Of a DNA stretch of 64,000 nucleotides, positions 1-8,590 are shown in pieces. Within the stretch, counting starts at the first letter, position 1. Each line of letters begins with the position of its first letter. Source of the DNA: Sphingomonas albertensis (GTDB taxonomy: Bacteria; Pseudomonadota; Alphaproteobacteria; Sphingomonadales; Sphingomonadaceae); the NCBI RefSeq assembly GCF_014358075.1, contig NZ_JACONT010000003.1, positions 62,001 through 126,000 on the forward strand, given 5' to 3'. The notes beneath the pieces were generated by a model. It did not search any database and had not been told where the DNA came from. It saw only the letters and a program-made list of their open reading frames with translations. A program made the position numbers and the translations under genes.

Positions 1-34
1 CCGGATGCGCAAATAGCCCCGCGCGTCATCGGGG

Positions 35-1717
35 TTACTTGCGCGTCCAGACCTTCTCGCCGCCGATCCAGGTCTCCTGCACGACCGTGGCGCGCAGGTC
101 GGTCGGCGACGCCATGGTCGGATCGCGGTCGACGATGATGAAGTCCGCACGCTGTCCGGGAGCGAGCGCACCGAACTGCTTATCGGCAAACCCCGCATAG
201 GCCGCCGCGCCGGTCATCGCCCACCACGCCTGTTCGCGCGTCACCAGCTCCTGCGGTTGCCATCCGCCTTGTGGCTGACCATCGGCATCCTGCCGCGTGA
301 ACGCCGCCGCCCAAGTCGCGAACGGATCGGGCTTCTCGACCGGGAAGTCGGTCCCGAACGCGAGCTTGGCGCCGTTGGTCAGCATCGACTTCCACGCATA
401 GGCGCCCGCAAGCCGGTTCGGCCCGAGCCGTGCCTCGGCCATCGTCCGGTCGCTGGTTTCGTGCGTCGGCTGCATCGAGGCAATCGTGCCGAACTTGCCG
501 AACCGCGGCAGGTCGGTCGGATCGACGACCTGCGCATGCTCGATCCGCCAGCGACGGTCACCGGTATAGGTCTCGCTCTCGACCTGGATCGCGTCGAGCA
601 CCATCTGGTTGGCCCTGTCGCCGATCGCATGGACCGCGACCTGATAGCCGTCCATCGCCGCCCGGCTCATCTGGTTCTGGAGCTGGTCGTCGGTCACGAA
701 ACCCAGCCCCGACTGGCCGGGCGCGTCGGCATAGGGCTTCAACAGCCACGCGCCGCGCGAGCCGAGCGCACCGTCGGCATACAGCTTCACGCCACCCATC
801 CTCAGGCGATCGTTATACAGCCACGGCGTCGGCCCCTTGCCGCCGATCCGGCTCGCGGTCTCGACGCCCAGCGCATAGCTCATGATACGGACGCGTAACC
901 CGCCGATGTCCGCCATCCGGCGATAGGTCAGCCAGTCGTCGAGCGTCGTGCCCATGTCGGCGACCGCAGTGACGCCGTAGCGCAGCAGGATGCTCTGCGC
1001 CGTCAGGAAGGCGGCATCGCGTTCCTTGGGGAGCGGCTGGGGGACGACCTTCTCGATCAACGCCTGCGCGCCATCGACGAACACGCCTGCTGGCGCGCCG
1101 CCGGTCTTCTCGATGCGACCGCCGGGAGGCGAGACGGTCGCGGCGGTGACGCCGGCCTCGCGCATCGCCTCGCGGTTCGCCCAGCCGGCATGCCCATCGG
1201 CACGCGACAGCCAGATCGGGTGCCCGCCCGAGACGGAGTCGAGGTCGGCGGCGGTCGGGAAGCGGCCAAGCCCCCACGCCTCCTGGTTCCAGCCGCGCCC
1301 GATCACCCATTTCCGGTCGGGGTTGGCGGCGACATACGCCGCGATCCGCGACTTGGCCTCCTCGAGCGACTTGGTCATCGACAGGTCGAGCGACAGCGCG
1401 CCGAAACCCATCTCGATGACATGGCCATGCGCGTCGACGAAACCCGGCAGCACGGTCTTGCCGCCCATGTCGATCCGCCAGTCGTAGAGCGGCTTGCCGG
1501 CGTTTTTCTTCAATTCCTTGCGGCTGAGCTTGGGCGCTTCCTCGCCCGGCGGCACGAGCCGCGTGACCTTGCCATCCTTGTCGATCAGGATCGCCTTGAA
1601 GTGGATCACGCGACCACCGTCGGCGACCGTGATGCCGTTGACGTTGTCGACGATCCCGTCCGCAAGCGCGGGGGTCGAGAGCAGCGCGATCGCGGCTGCG
1701 GAAACCATCAGACGCAT
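35..1717 (-). CDS. Secreted metal-dependent amidohydrolase (YtcJ-type)
   Basis: A 560-residue hydrolase of the amidohydrolase superfamily, YtcJ-like branch, probably exported. The N-terminus is a clear signal peptide ending near ALADG. The first metal-binding motif is DAHGH (H97, H99). Later come HAIGD, the RIEHAQVV histidine and the catalytic aspartate in FGTDFP, so the full metal set looks intact. The ATG at 1717 is chosen because it opens directly on the signal peptide and overlaps the TGA of the upstream dehydrogenase gene by one base (TGATG). The frame stays open further upstream, but that part reads through the neighbouring gene. The substrate cannot be told from sequence; family members hydrolyse amide or carbamate bonds. 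Confidence 0.85.
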   Translation of the reverse strand: MRLMVSAAAIALLSTPALADGIVDNVNGITVADGGRVIHFKAILIDKDGKVTRLVPPGEEAPKLSRKELKKNAGKPLYDWRIDMGGKTVLPGFVDAHGHVIEMGFGALSLDLSMTKSLEEAKSRIAAYVAANPDRKWVIGRGWNQEAWGLGRFPTAADLDSVSGGHPIWLSRADGHAGWANREAMREAGVTAATVSPPGGRIEKTGGAPAGVFVDGAQALIEKVVPQPLPKERDAAFLTAQSILLRYGVTAVADMGTTLDDWLTYRRMADIGGLRVRIMSYALGVETASRIGGKGPTPWLYNDRLRMGGVKLYADGALGSRGAWLLKPYADAPGQSGLGFVTDDQLQNQMSRAAMDGYQVAVHAIGDRANQMVLDAIQVESETYTGDRRWRIEHAQVVDPTDLPRFGKFGTIASMQPTHETSDRTMAEARLGPNRLAGAYAWKSMLTNGAKLAFGTDFPVEKPDPFATWAAAFTRQDADGQPQGGWQPQELVTREQAWWAMTGAAAYAGFADKQFGALAPGQRADFIIVDRDPTMASPTDLRATVVQETWIGGEKVWTRK

Positions 1718-2571
1718 CACTTCGGCAATCTCCGTACCAGCGCGCTCGTATCCTGCCGAGCGCCACCCATAGCCTGCACATCCGCGTAGAACTGATCGAC
1801 CAGCGCCGCGACTGGCAGCACCGCGCCGTTGCGCCGCGCCTCGTCGAGCGCCAGCCCCAGATCCTTGCGCATCCAATCGACCGCGAAGCCGAAATCGAAC
1901 TCGTCCTTCGCCATCGTCGGCCAGCGATTGACCATTTGCCAGCTCTGCGCCGCACCGCCCGAGATCGCCTCGAAGACCTTGTCGAGATCGAGTCCGGAGT
2001 TTTGCGCGAACCGCAGCGACTCGGCGACGCCCTGGATCACCCCGGCGATCGCGATCTGATTGCACATCTTGGTCGTCTGGCCCGCGCCCGCCTCGCCGAC
2101 ATGAACGATCCGCGCGGCATAGGCCTGCATGAAGGGTTCGGCCTTCGCCATCGCCTCCGTGGAGCCGCCGCACATGATCGAGAGCTTGCCGTTCTCCGCG
2201 CCAGCCTGCCCGCCGGACACCGGCGCATCGACCACCAGCGCACGCTCGCCAGCCAGTCGCCGCGCGATCGAGGCCGAGACGGTGGTGTGATCGACGAACA
2301 CCGCGTCGTCGCGCATCGCCGCGAACGCACCGTCCTCGCCTAACGTGACCAAGGCCAGATCGTCGTCATTGCCGACGCACGCGAATACCGCATCGGCATT
2401 CTTCGCCGCGGCGGCGGGCGTTTCCGCCACCGAGCCGCCATATTTATCGGCCCATGCCAACGCCTTGGCGTGAGTCCGATTATAGACGGTGACGTCGTGC
2501 CTTGCCGCGGCGAGGTGCCCCGCCATCGGCGCGCCCATGACGCCGGTTCCGATGAATGCCAGTTTTGCCAT
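1717..2571 (-). CDS. NAD(P)-binding 3-hydroxyisobutyrate dehydrogenase-like protein
   Basis: A 284-residue beta-hydroxyacid dehydrogenase (MmsB/GarR/GlxR family). The Rossmann dinucleotide site GTGVMGAPMAG is at residues 8-18, the substrate-binding motif DAPVSGGQAGAENG lies near 120, and the expected catalytic lysine is in GQTTKMCNQ near 170. Length matches the family. The family reversibly oxidises short beta-hydroxy acids such as 3-hydroxyisobutyrate or tartronate semialdehyde; which one applies here cannot be decided. It is the first gene of a two-gene minus-strand operon and is translationally coupled to the secreted amidohydrolase. It diverges from the threonine ammonia-lyase gene, leaving about 57 bases for both promoters. 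Confidence 0.88.
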   Translation of the reverse strand: MAKLAFIGTGVMGAPMAGHLAAARHDVTVYNRTHAKALAWADKYGGSVAETPAAAAKNADAVFACVGNDDDLALVTLGEDGAFAAMRDDAVFVDHTTVSASIARRLAGERALVVDAPVSGGQAGAENGKLSIMCGGSTEAMAKAEPFMQAYAARIVHVGEAGAGQTTKMCNQIAIAGVIQGVAESLRFAQNSGLDLDKVFEAISGGAAQSWQMVNRWPTMAKDEFDFGFAVDWMRKDLGLALDEARRNGAVLPVAALVDQFYADVQAMGGARQDTSALVRRLPK

Positions 2572-2628
2572 AGCCTCCGCGCATAAGCGGTGTTTCCCAC
2601 GCGCGCCAGATGGTCTAGCGGGTCGGAC

Positions 2629-3888
2629 ATGGCTACCCAAGCTGCCGTAGCGGCACCCACCCTCCCCGTCTCGATCGACGACGTCCGCGTCGCGCACGAC
2701 CGGATCCGCGACTCGATCGTCCGCACGCCGACGCTGATCAGCAAGACGCTGAGCAAGATGACCGGCGCGACGGTGTATCTTAAGTTCGAGAACCTGCAGT
2801 TCACCGCGGCGTACAAGGAGCGCGGCGCGCTCAACACGCTGTTGCAGCTGTCGGCCGAAGCGCGCGCCAAGGGCGTCATCGCGGCCTCGGCCGGCAATCA
2901 CGCGCAGGGCCTCGCCTATCACGCCAACCGCTTGGGCATCCCGACGACCATCGTGATGCCGACCAACACGCCGACCGTGAAGGTCATGCAGACCGAAGGG
3001 CACGGCGCCAACGTCGTCCTCCACGGCGAGACGTTCGACGCGGCCTATGCGCACGCCCGCATCCTCGAAGGCGAATGCGGCTTCACCTTCGTCCACCCGT
3101 TCGACGACCCCCGCGTCATCGCCGGCCAAGGCACCGTCGCGATCGAGATGCTGGAGGACGTGCCGCAACTCGATACGCTGGTCATCCCGATCGGCGGCGG
3201 CGGGCTGATCTCGGGCATGTCGACGGTCGCGCGGGCTTTGAGCGAAGCGCCCGGTGGTCATCCGATCGAGGTCGTCGGCGTGCAGGCCGAGCTGTTCCCG
3301 TCGATGTACAACCGCATCAACGGTACCGACATGGCCTGCGCCGGCGACACGCTCGCCGAAGGTATCGCGGTCAAGGAGCCGGGCGCGATCACCGCGAAGA
3401 TCGTCGCCGAACTGGTCGATGATATCGTATTGGTCAGCGAGCGCAGCCTCGAGGAATCGGTCAGCCTGCTGCTGCAGATCGAAAAGACCGTGGTCGAGGG
3501 CGCCGGTGCGGCCGGCCTGGCGGCGCTGTTGTCGCATCCCGAGCGGTTCGCGGGGAAGACCGTCGGTATCGTACTGTGCGGCGGCAATATCGATACGCGG
3601 CTGCTCGCCAACGTGCTGTTGCGCGATCTGGCGCGGTCGGGTCGTCTCGCGCGGCTGCGGATCCGGTTGCAGGACAAGCCCGGTGCGCTGTTCCATGTTG
3701 CGCGGATCTTCGATCAGGAACGCGTCAACATCATCGAGATCTATCATCAGCGCGTCTTCACCACGCTGCCGGCGAAGGGCCTGATCACGGACATCGAATG
3801 CGAACTCCGCGACCGCGCGCATCTCGACCGGCTGGTGGGAGCCTTGCGCGCCGGCGGGTACGAGACGTCGACCGTCGAACTCGCCTGA
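2629..3888 (+). CDS. ilvA: Threonine ammonia-lyase with C-terminal ACT domain
   Basis: A 419-residue PLP enzyme that deaminates threonine (and often serine) to 2-oxobutyrate. The PLP lysine is in FTAAYKERGA (about K63), followed by the SAGNHAQG loop and the phosphate-binding PIGGGGLISG loop. The last 80 residues form one ACT-like domain (DKPGALFHVARIF), as in TdcB-type or short IlvA enzymes, not the longer two-ACT biosynthetic form. The ATG at 2629 is preferred over an in-frame ATG 39 bases upstream because it begins the conserved part and leaves room for a promoter. Whether the role is isoleucine synthesis or catabolism depends on whether another copy exists. Confidence 0.88.
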   Translation: MATQAAVAAPTLPVSIDDVRVAHDRIRDSIVRTPTLISKTLSKMTGATVYLKFENLQFTAAYKERGALNTLLQLSAEARAKGVIAASAGNHAQGLAYHANRLGIPTTIVMPTNTPTVKVMQTEGHGANVVLHGETFDAAYAHARILEGECGFTFVHPFDDPRVIAGQGTVAIEMLEDVPQLDTLVIPIGGGGLISGMSTVARALSEAPGGHPIEVVGVQAELFPSMYNRINGTDMACAGDTLAEGIAVKEPGAITAKIVAELVDDIVLVSERSLEESVSLLLQIEKTVVEGAGAAGLAALLSHPERFAGKTVGIVLCGGNIDTRLLANVLLRDLARSGRLARLRIRLQDKPGALFHVARIFDQERVNIIEIYHQRVFTTLPAKGLITDIECELRDRAHLDRLVGALRAGGYETSTVELA

Positions 3889-3889
3889 C

Positions 3890-3945
3890 GTAGCCACGAT
3901 TATTGCGATAGCGCCGTAATTTACGGCGTTAACGCTCTATCGTGG
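3890..3945. other. Dyad after ilvA, possible transcript end
   Basis: An almost perfect palindrome (CGCCGTAA-T-TTACGGCG, 3912-3928) sits inside a longer, weaker dyad made of ACGAT/ATCGT and AGCG/CGCT arms. It lies just after the ilvA stop. There is no T-run, so it is a fold-back structure of unknown role, not a clear intrinsic terminator. Confidence 0.35.
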
Positions 3946-4028
3946 TAAACCCGCTTTTCAGTAGCGTGCGTTGCGACCATATGTCGAAACCGCGGCTCCC
4001 CGCGCCTGCCTGAAGGACATTTGGTTCG

Positions 4029-4805
4029 GTGACTGCGCCTTTTCGTTTTCCGCGCTTCTTCGTCACGAGCCCGTCCCCGTGCCCGTATCTGCCGGGCCGG
4101 CAGGAGCGCAAGGTGTTCACCGAACTGACCGGGCCGCATGCTGGCGAGCTGAACGACGCGCTCGGGCGGATCGGCTTTCGCCGCAGCCAGGGCGTGGCGT
4201 ATCGCCCGTCCTGCGCGGGCTGCACCGCGTGCGTGTCGGTCCGGATCGTCGCGGGCGAGTTCGTGCCCAACGCGACGCAGCGCAAGCTGCTGCGGCGGCA
4301 CGGCGATATCGAGATCACGGCCTGCAAGGCCTGGGCGACCGACGAGCAGTTCCAGCTGCTCCGCCGCTATCTCGGCACGCGCCATCCGGGCGGCGGCATG
4401 GCGGGCATGGACGAAGACGACTATGCCGACATGATCGAGCATTCGCCGGTCAATTCGCTGATCGTCGAATATCGCGAACCTTCGGTCGATGGCGTGCAGG
4501 GAAGGCTGATCGGCGCGTGCCTGACCGACCGACAGGCGGACGGGCTGTCGATGGTCTACAGCTTCTTCGCCGCCGACGATGCGAACCGGCCGGGGCTCGG
4601 CAACTTCATCATCCTCGACCACATCCTCCGCGCGCGCGATGCGGGGCTGCCTTTCGTATATCTCGGCTATTGGGTGAAGGGCTCGCCGCGGATGGAATAC
4701 AAGACGCGGTACCGGCCGCTGGAGGTGTTGGGTCCGGCGGGCTGGCGGCGGCTGACGGAGGCCGATCTGGTGACGCCGCCGGAACGGGTTGCGGCGCTGG
4801 TCTGA
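4029..4805 (+). CDS. bpt: Aspartate/glutamate leucyltransferase (bacterial N-end rule)
   Basis: A 258-residue aminoacyl-tRNA-protein transferase of the Bpt/ATE1 family. It would add leucine from Leu-tRNA to proteins with N-terminal Asp or Glu and so mark them for ClpS/ClpAP. The signature is the Cys-rich stretch [13 protein letters not shown] near residue 60, then the GNAT-like C-terminal half with [12 protein letters not shown]. Start is the GTG at 4029, opening on the family-typical FPRFFVTSP. In-frame upstream codons do not look coding. It is a single gene between two intergenic stretches. Confidence 0.92.
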   Translation: MTAPFRFPRFFVTSPSPCPYLPGRQERKVFTELTGPHAGELNDALGRIGFRRSQGVAYRPSCAGCTACVSVRIVAGEFVPNATQRKLLRRHGDIEITACKAWATDEQFQLLRRYLGTRHPGGGMAGMDEDDYADMIEHSPVNSLIVEYREPSVDGVQGRLIGACLTDRQADGLSMVYSFFAADDANRPGLGNFIILDHILRARDAGLPFVYLGYWVKGSPRMEYKTRYRPLEVLGPAGWRRLTEADLVTPPERVAALV

Positions 4806-4846
4806 AGGCGGCGAGCCCGTTCAACCGCGAACTGGTCTGGCGACGT

Positions 4847-4952
4847 ACCACCCCGGCGAAGGCCGGGGCCCAATTGGGAAACGTTGCTAACGGAGGGTAG
4901 CGCTTCGTTACGACCACCTTGCCGATTGGGCCCCGGCCTTCGCCGGGGTGGT
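4847..4952. repeat. Family A inverted repeat
   Basis: Two 31-base arms (4847-4877 and 4922-4952) are near-perfect reverse complements carrying the core GGGCCCCGGCCTTCGCCGGG, separated by about 44 bases. Very similar elements occur at 18945-19049, and shorter or diverged relatives at 4981-5031, 12405-12458, 36330-36412 and 45741-45816. Confidence 0.8.
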
Positions 4953-4980
4953 GATACTATGAGCCGGCGGGCGGCGTCTT

Positions 4981-5031
4981 GTTCTCCCGCGAAGGCGGGA
5001 GCCCAGTCTGGGTCCCCGCCTTCGCGGGGAA
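4981..5031. repeat. Family A inverted repeat, compact form
   Basis: Arms GTTCTCCCGCGAAGGCGGGA and GGTCCCCGCCTTCGCGGGGA face each other with almost no spacer, only 28 bases after the larger repeat. The pair fills the gap between bpt and the transglutaminase-like gene. Confidence 0.7.
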
Positions 5032-5084
5032 ACAATGCTGTGAGTCGCGCGCCCGATCCCAAACGCTACCAACCCTGACTGCAA

Positions 5085-5894
5085 TCAGTCCTCGCGCTGG
5101 ACCACCACGTCGACGTCGAGCTCCTCGCCACCCTCACCTAACCGCGAGCCAGCAACCGGCGCCGCCCCGGCCGCATCGAGCGCCATGGCGACCCGCACGT
5201 AATGCTCCTCGGGCGACATCCCCGTGCACGGATCGAACCCGACCCAGCCAAGCCCGTCGACATGCGCCTCCGCCCAGCCATGCGGGGTCGGGAAATGCAC
5301 CACCTCGAAATCATTGTGATGATAGCCCGACACATAGCGGGCCGGCGCCCCCAGCGACCGTGCAGCGACCGCGAACATCTGCGCCATGTCGCGCGGCGTG
5401 GCGCTTTCCTTGCGGAATGCGGCACCCGCGGTGCGCCCCGGCTCGGGACGGCCGGCATCGAACACGAACTTCTGGTGCAACGCACGGTTGAGCCGGTGCA
5501 GCGCGCCGATCCGGTCGCGCGCGCCGGCCACCGCATCCGCGGCGAACTCGGCGATCGCCGCATCGGGCGCCGTCGCCTCGGTCGCGCGCAGGAACAACGC
5601 GGGCGGCAACGTCTCGTGCACTCCGCGCAGCACGCCATCCGAATGGCTGGTCAGCACCTCGCCCTTGACGGTGATCTCGATCCCGTCGACCGGCCCCTCG
5701 GCATACAGCATCGTCACCGCATTGCCGAAGCCGTCGCGTCCCGGCCGCAACCGCGCGTCGCAATCGACGTCGATCCGCCACGACGCCACGGTCTGGTCAT
5801 GCGTGTTCTCAGGCGTAAGCCGGAGCATCTGGACGAGCCGGCCCTGCGGCTGGGTGAAGCGGTAGATCGTGTGATGATCGATCGACAGCCGCAT
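5085..5894 (-). CDS. Transglutaminase-like protein, expected catalytic Cys missing
   Basis: A 269-residue protein with an N-terminal bacterial transglutaminase beta domain (LSIDHHTIYRFTQPQGRLVQ) and a papain-fold transglutaminase core. The family motif is usually G-V-C-x-D-x-A-H. Here the aligned stretch reads SATPRDMAQMF, so the nucleophilic Cys appears to be Pro. The family histidine (HGWAEAHVDG) and aspartate (GFDPCTG) remain. It is the last gene of a three-gene operon; its ATG overlaps the alpha-E stop by one base (TAATG). Known operons of this kind pair ATP-grasp, alpha-E and transglutaminase or NTN-hydrolase proteins and are proposed to make and trim small peptides. This member may be a non-catalytic binding partner, or may use another residue. 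Confidence 0.82.
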   Translation of the reverse strand: MRLSIDHHTIYRFTQPQGRLVQMLRLTPENTHDQTVASWRIDVDCDARLRPGRDGFGNAVTMLYAEGPVDGIEITVKGEVLTSHSDGVLRGVHETLPPALFLRATEATAPDAAIAEFAADAVAGARDRIGALHRLNRALHQKFVFDAGRPEPGRTAGAAFRKESATPRDMAQMFAVAARSLGAPARYVSGYHHNDFEVVHFPTPHGWAEAHVDGLGWVGFDPCTGMSPEEHYVRVAMALDAAGAAPVAGSRLGEGGEELDVDVVVQRED

Positions 5895-6829
5895 TATTGG
5901 AACTTGAACTGGCGGCCGATCGCGCCGTGGAGCAGCGCATTCTCGGCGATGAAGGCCTGCAGAAACTGGTGCAGTCCCGAGGCGATGACCTCGCCCGATC
6001 GCGTCTTGGCCATGCGTGATGCGCGCATTCGTGCCATCCTGTCCGCCTCCCCGTGATTGCCCGTGCGTTTCGCCAGCAGGTTGAGCACGTCGACCGTCTC
6101 CTCGACCGATGCTGCCAGACTGCGCGGGAGTTCCGCCCGCGCGAGGAGCAGGTCGATCACGTCGGCCGGGCGCAGCCCGTCATTGTAGAGCCAGCGATAG
6201 GCGGTGACCGCGGACACGGTCTGAAGGATCGTCGTCCACTGGTCGCGATCGATCGCCCCGCCGAGCCGTTCGCCCTCGGGCAACAGGATATGGTATTTGA
6301 CGTCGAGCAGCCGCGCGGTGTTGTCCGCGCGCTCGACCGCCTGGCCAAGCCGGATGAACCACGTCGTCTGGTTGCGCAGCATCCGGTGCACCGCGCCCTC
6401 GAACCCGCGCGTCTCGGTCTTCACAGCCTCGACCAGGTTCATCTGGTCGGTCGTGCTGCGCGGCGTCGTCCGGTTCTCGAACAGCAGCCATGCACGGTTG
6501 ATCGCGGTCCATGCCTCGCGGGTCAGCGCGGTGCGGACGGCCTTGGCGTTGTTGCGCGCCATGTCGACGCAGCGGACGATCGAGCCGGGGTGACTCGAAT
6601 CGAGCGTCAGAAAGCGTACGACTTCGGTCTGGCTGAGGTTGCCGCCGAGCGTCGCGAACGGCTCCTCGGTTTCGGTGACGGCGAGCGCGGAGGCCCAGGC
6701 TGCCTCACCCGCCGGCTGCGAGGAGAGAACGTCGAGACGAACAGTGGCTTCGACGAGTCTTGCGATGAAGTCGGCACGCTCGAAATAGCGGCCGAGCCAG
6801 TAGAGCGACGATGCGGTACGCGAGAGCAT
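5894..6829 (-). CDS. Alpha-E domain protein
   Basis: A 311-residue all-helical protein of the alpha-E family (COG2307), recognisable from its start MLSRTASSLYWLGRYFERAD and the later NNAKAVRTALTREAW region. Its biochemical role is not established; the family nearly always sits beside a circularly permuted ATP-grasp ligase and a transglutaminase-like protein, as here. Both junctions overlap by one base (TGATG with the upstream ATP-grasp gene, TAATG with the downstream gene), so the three proteins are probably made in fixed ratio. No signal peptide or membrane segment is visible. Confidence 0.88.
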   Translation of the reverse strand: MLSRTASSLYWLGRYFERADFIARLVEATVRLDVLSSQPAGEAAWASALAVTETEEPFATLGGNLSQTEVVRFLTLDSSHPGSIVRCVDMARNNAKAVRTALTREAWTAINRAWLLFENRTTPRSTTDQMNLVEAVKTETRGFEGAVHRMLRNQTTWFIRLGQAVERADNTARLLDVKYHILLPEGERLGGAIDRDQWTTILQTVSAVTAYRWLYNDGLRPADVIDLLLARAELPRSLAASVEETVDVLNLLAKRTGNHGEADRMARMRASRMAKTRSGEVIASGLHQFLQAFIAENALLHGAIGRQFKFQ

Positions 6830-8355
6830 CAGCTATTCGCTCCCGGCGACGGCAGGATCGTGCCGAGCGTCTGCGACATGCCGCCCATCGTCTGCGTCAT
6901 CCCGCCCGCTCCCATTCGCTGCGACTGATCCTTCATCAGGACGAAACTGTCCTTGGTCCCGCCGCCCTGGCTGGAGTTGACTACCAGCGAGCCTTCCTTC
7001 AGCGCGACGCGGGTAAGACCGCCGGGTACAACCTGCACGCCCTTCGAACCGCTCAGTACGAACGGCCGGAAATCGACGTGGCGTGGGGACAGACCGCCAT
7101 CGGCCATCGTCGGAACCGTCGACAGCGCCAGCGTCGGCTGCGCGATGTAGCGATGCGGTTCGGCAATCAGCGCGGCGCGGAAATCCTCGATCTCCTGCTT
7201 CGACGCGGTCGGGCCGACCAGCATGCCGTAGCCGCCCGAGCCGTCGACCAGCTTGACGACGACGTCTTCGAGATTGTCGAGCACGTACTTCAGCGCCTGC
7301 GGTTCGCGGCAGCGCCACGTCTCGACGTTGCGCAGCTTGCACTCGCCGCCAGAGTAGAATTTCACGATGTCGGGCATGTAGCTGTAGATCGCCTTGTCGT
7401 CGGCGATGCCGTTGCCCGGCGCGTTCATGATCGCAACGTTGCCGGCCGCATAGGCCGCGATCAGTCCGGGGACGCCGAGCGCCGAGTCCGGACGGAACAC
7501 GAGCGGATCGAGATAATCGTCGTCGATCCGGCGATAGATCACATCGACCTTCACCCGCCCCGCGATCGTCCGCATCCAGACGATATCGTCGTCGACCACC
7601 AGATCGGCCGCCTCGACGAGTTCGATCCCCATAGAATCGGCGAGAAAGCTGTGCTCGTAATAGGCCGAGTTGTAATGGCCCGGGGTCAGCAACACACAGG
7701 TGGGGTTAGAGCCCGTGCCGTGCGGCGCGACCGACTTCATCGTCTCCAGCAGCAGGTCGGGATAGCTGTCGACCGCTGCGACGCGGAACTCGCGAAACAG
7801 CTCGGGACAGAGCCGCAGCATCGCCTCGCGGTTTTCCAACATGTAGCTTACGCCCGACGGCGTGCGCGCATTGTCCTCTAGCACGAAGAAGTCGTCGGGA
7901 CCGGTGCGGACCAGATCGATCCCGCAGATATGCGCCCAGACGCCGTGCGGCGGGCGGATGCCGGCGATCTCGGGGCGGAACTGCGCGTTGCCGAGCACGA
8001 GGTCCTCGGGAAGGATGCCCTCCTTCAGGATGCGGCGCTCGCCATAGATGTCGTTGAGGAATGCGTTGATCGCCTCGACGCGCTGGACGAGGCCTTCCGA
8101 AAGGCGGGTCCATTCGTCGTGGAGGAACACGCGGGGGACGATGTCGAACGGGATGATCCGTTCGGCCGCTTCGTTCTCGCCGTACACCGCGAAGGTGATG
8201 CCGAGCTGGCGGAACGTCGTCTCGGCGGCTTCCTGCCGACGGCGCAGCTCGGCGTCGGGCGTCTCCTCGATCCAATGCCCGAGAGCCGCGAGTTCGGGAC
8301 GAGCGGTCGTATCGCCCGGCGTCCCCATGATTTCGTCGAACGCCTGTTTCCCCAT
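6829..8355 (-). CDS. Circularly permuted ATP-grasp protein
   Basis: A 508-residue ATP-grasp amidoligase-like protein (CP_ATPgrasp family). Landmarks are IPFDIVPRVF, the GIDLVRTGPDDFFVLEDNARTP region, NAPGNGIADDKAIY, and VVVKLVDGSGGYGMLVGP, a permuted ATP-binding loop. The tail is Gly/Met/Gln-rich with two short repeats (GGMTQTMGGMSQTLG). Start is the ATG at 8355, which has GGGGA upstream and begins just before the conserved AFDEIM. A GTG at 8418 would add 21 residues with no ribosome site. It heads the operon with the alpha-E and transglutaminase-like genes. By family precedent it would ligate an amine or amino acid to a carboxylate; the substrate is unknown. Confidence 0.88.
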   Translation of the reverse strand: MGKQAFDEIMGTPGDTTARPELAALGHWIEETPDAELRRRQEAAETTFRQLGITFAVYGENEAAERIIPFDIVPRVFLHDEWTRLSEGLVQRVEAINAFLNDIYGERRILKEGILPEDLVLGNAQFRPEIAGIRPPHGVWAHICGIDLVRTGPDDFFVLEDNARTPSGVSYMLENREAMLRLCPELFREFRVAAVDSYPDLLLETMKSVAPHGTGSNPTCVLLTPGHYNSAYYEHSFLADSMGIELVEAADLVVDDDIVWMRTIAGRVKVDVIYRRIDDDYLDPLVFRPDSALGVPGLIAAYAAGNVAIMNAPGNGIADDKAIYSYMPDIVKFYSGGECKLRNVETWRCREPQALKYVLDNLEDVVVKLVDGSGGYGMLVGPTASKQEIEDFRAALIAEPHRYIAQPTLALSTVPTMADGGLSPRHVDFRPFVLSGSKGVQVVPGGLTRVALKEGSLVVNSSQGGGTKDSFVLMKDQSQRMGAGGMTQTMGGMSQTLGTILPSPGANS

Positions 8356-8455
8356 CGGAACGGTCAATTCCCCATCAAGCGTTACAGTTCCATGCTGCAA
8401 CGCTTCGCTGCGCTGCACAAGTCAAGAATATGACTGACTGACCTGCGGTCTCTGA

Positions 8456-8579
8456 TCCTCCCCCGCCAGGGGGAGGTGGCTGGCGCTTGCCAGTCGGAGG
8501 GGGAGGACACGCAACGGCGTTTATCGCCCCCTCCCCCTCCGTCGCCTTCGGCGCCACCTCCCCCTCGGGGGGGGGGGAT
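8456..8579. repeat. Family B inverted repeat
   Basis: A GC-rich element of the form CCTCCCCCGCCAGGGGGAGG, GTGGCTGGCGCTTGCCAG, then a mirrored CTCCCCCTCCGTCGCCTTCG half ending in CCACCTCCCCCTC. The same plan recurs at 19537-19662, 22978-23100 and 33075-33199, with a partial copy at 32236-32315 and looser relatives at 14972-15000 and 25609-25722. Confidence 0.78.
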
Positions 8580-8590
8580 TGGCAATCAGC

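Noticed and set aside
8456-8579. CRISPR-like repetition in family B elements
   Set aside because: Copies are dispersed and palindromic, with no repeat-spacer array or cas genes; no CRISPR seen anywhere in the window.
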